This document shows, in pieces, positions 62,815 through 64,000 of a stretch of DNA of 64,000 nt. A model generated the notes under the pieces. The model was not told the DNA's origin. It worked only from the letters and a program-made list of their open reading frames with translations, and did no database searches. The first letter of the stretch is position 1. Every line of letters starts with the position of its first letter. The stretch comes from JACVRW01 sp963803245 (GTDB lineage: Bacteria > Actinomycetota > Thermoleophilia > Solirubrobacterales > Thermoleophilaceae), in assembly GCA_963803245.1 (NCBI GenBank), contig CAWDLI010000010.1, forward strand, positions 4,073 to 68,072, read 5' to 3'. The position numbers and the translations under genes were made by a program.

Positions 62815-62817
62815 GCC

Positions 62818-63430
62818 ATGGCGGACGTGCAGAGACTCTTCGAGGCGTACAAGGAGGCCTACCCAGCCGACCCGACCGAGTACCTGTCACAGGTGGCTGG
62901 TCGGGACCGGGCCGAGCTGGCCGGGTTGATCGACGCGTTTCTGGAGCGAGCGCCGCGTCGGCAGTTCGATGCCGAGGCCTTCCGGGCCTCGCCCGCGTCG
63001 CGTGTGGCGGAGTCGGTGCAACGCTCGCTCGCGGGTCAGAGCGGGATGTGGCCCTCACTGCTGCCGCAGCTGCGAAACCGGGCTCGACTCAAGCGGGCGG
63101 ACCTCGTGGCAGAGCTGGCCGCGCGGCTCGGTGCCGAGGGGCAGAGCGACAAGGTCGGCGCCTACTACCACCAGATGGAGCAGGGCCTGCTGCCGGCGTC
63201 CGGAGTGTCGGACTCCGTGCTCGACGCGCTCGGCCGAATCATCGGAACCGGCAAAGAGGCGCTGCGCAAAGCCGGGCAGATGCCCGCCGCCGGGGCTGCC
63301 GAGGCGGTCACCGGCCGGCGCGGTGTTCGCTCGCAGCTCGGCTCCGGTGGATGCGGACTCTGAGCTGGTCGGGGCGCCTCCTGCGCCAGAGGACTGGGAC
63401 GAGGTCGATCGACTCTTCCGCGGCGGCTGA
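62818..63430 (+). CDS. Paired helical protein of a sigma/ImmA module, one frameshift
   Basis: A protein of about 203 residues joined over one extra C near 63314-63315. The N-terminus is ADVQRLFEAYKEAYPADPTEYLSQVAGRD. A middle HTH-like region is LKRADLVAELAARLGAEGQSDKVGAYYHQ. The C-terminal end is acidic (DWDEVDRLFRGG). It starts 3 bases after the sigma-like stop. It resembles the regulator that accompanies sigma-factor/metallopeptidase switches. The function is inferred only from context. Confidence 0.62.
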
Positions 63431-63470
63431 TCGAACGTCAGTTCCGGGGCCCCGCTCCGACCTCATCCTC

Positions 63471-63686
63471 ATGAACGAACTACTCCTTCTCTATCGCTAC
63501 GCGCTGCGCGTAGGCGACAGGCCGTTGACCGAGCGACTGGGCCGCGTGATCCGCGGAGACCGACTGCTCCGAGAACGGGCTGACGGCGACCTGCAGGCGA
63601 TGCCCCGCGGGCTCGCGCGATGGTCGGGAGGAGCCGAGCGGACGCTCCACCGTCTGGTCGACCGCCTCGGCGCCGCGATGCTCTGA
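63471..63686 (+). CDS. Small basic helical protein between regulator and ImmA/IrrE gene
   Basis: A 71-residue frame from ATG 63471. It is Arg-rich and helical (LLLLYRYALRVGDRPLTERLGRVIRGDRLL) and ends LVDRLGAAML. Codon use is normal for the genome. It lies between the helical regulator and the metallopeptidase in the same direction. No family is recognised. Confidence 0.58.
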   Translation: MNELLLLYRYALRVGDRPLTERLGRVIRGDRLLRERADGDLQAMPRGLARWSGGAERTLHRLVDRLGAAML

Positions 63687-63705
63687 GGGCTTACGATCGG
63701 AGCCG

Positions 63706-64000
63706 ATGCAATCGCAGGTCGAGCAGCACGCCGAGCGGGTGCTGGCCGAGATACCGGAGTGGATCTGGGACGGCAAGAGCCTGCCGGTGCCGGTCGAGCA
63801 CATCGCCGACACGTGGTTCGGGCTGCACGTGCGGGATGTGGAGGATCTGCGGACCGCGCCAGGGGTGCCGGCGTTGCCATCCGATGCAGTGCTCTCAGGC
63901 CTGCTGCTGCCCGCCGCGGCCGAGATCTGGGTGAACGCGGGCGAGGCGCGTCAGTGGCCGCCGCGTCGGCGGTTCACGATTGGCCACGAGCTGGGGCACT
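63706..64000 (+). CDS. ImmA/IrrE-type metallopeptidase, 3' end off the window
   Basis: The first 98 residues read MQSQVEQHAERVLAEIPEWI and run to the window edge, ending in the zinc motif HELGH (HExxH). IWVNAGEARQWPPRRRFTIGHELGH is the typical approach to the active site in ImmA/IrrE proteins that cleave repressors to trigger mobile-element excision or stress responses. Its gene follows a sigma-like and an HTH-like gene, the usual partner types. Confidence 0.86.
   Translation, partial: MQSQVEQHAERVLAEIPEWIWDGKSLPVPVEHIADTWFGLHVRDVEDLRTAPGVPALPSDAVLSGLLLPAAAEIWVNAGEARQWPPRRRFTIGHELGH

Overview
The window reads as a chromosomal segment of a high-GC actinobacterium. My best guess is class Thermoleophilia (Solirubrobacterales or a neighbour). 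The grounds are very high GC, frequent GTG starts, many 4-base start/stop overlaps, several acyl-CoA and wax-ester/triacylglycerol genes, a class F sortase with a DUF4397 protein, an F420-type (Ddn-like) oxidoreductase and three P450s. The placement is an inference from gene content. I recognise no rRNA, tRNA or CRISPR array. Genes are tightly packed and no gap exceeds about 290 bases.

Layout. 0-1.3 kb: an MFS efflux gene cut by the window edge, divergent from a MarR regulator, with a clear promoter and operator between them. 1.2-6.5 kb (minus strand): an acyl-CoA mutase large subunit with isobutyryl-CoA-mutase-type residues, two secreted proteins (one a wall-anchored cupredoxin), the B12-binding subunit and an O-methyltransferase. 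6.5-11.2 kb: three NTF2-fold proteins, a HAD phosphatase, a thiolase and leucyl aminopeptidase. 11.2-11.4 kb: an intergenic inverted-repeat element. 11.5-18.4 kb: a GH3 glycosidase and a lipid operon (patatin, acyltransferase, and an SRPBCC domain fused to an acyl-CoA synthetase). 18.5-22 kb: a membrane sulfatase and an unusual secreted protein. 22.9-26.3 kb: a complete nitrate/sulfonate-type ABC importer, divergent from an SCP2-hydrolase fusion and followed by a P450. 29-35 kb: DUF4234, MmgE/PrpD, NYN nuclease, SDR, EamA, metallophosphoesterase, RsgA and a cysteine dioxygenase remnant. 35-44.6 kb: a lipoprotein esterase-like gene, a thiolase, a wax ester synthase/DGAT, an ECF sigma/anti-sigma pair, a second P450, and a sortase with DUF4397 and a lipoprotein. 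44.6-49.2 kb: a four-gene minus-strand operon (Tat solute-binding lipoprotein, P450, TIM-barrel isomerase, class III aminotransferase). 49.5-57.5 kb: signalling and membrane genes (ANTAR, RsbW-like kinase, channel-like protein, cupredoxin), a deazaflavin-dependent oxidoreductase, an SDR, a GNAT, a phosphotransferase and a histone-like protein. 57.5-64 kb: TypA, a nicotinamidase-like gene, HNH-like, TPR and ARPP-1 proteins, and a sigma factor / paired helical protein / ImmA-IrrE metallopeptidase module that runs off the window.

Overall theme: acyl-CoA and storage-lipid metabolism (mutase, two thiolases, acyl-CoA synthetase, acyltransferases, lipase, SCP2) plus oxidative enzymes and cell-surface proteins. 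About ten otherwise well-conserved genes are broken by single-base indels, mostly one extra C or G in a short run. They concentrate at 30.2-32.7 kb and 59.6-63.3 kb. I read these mainly as uncorrected sequence errors and annotate the genes across them.
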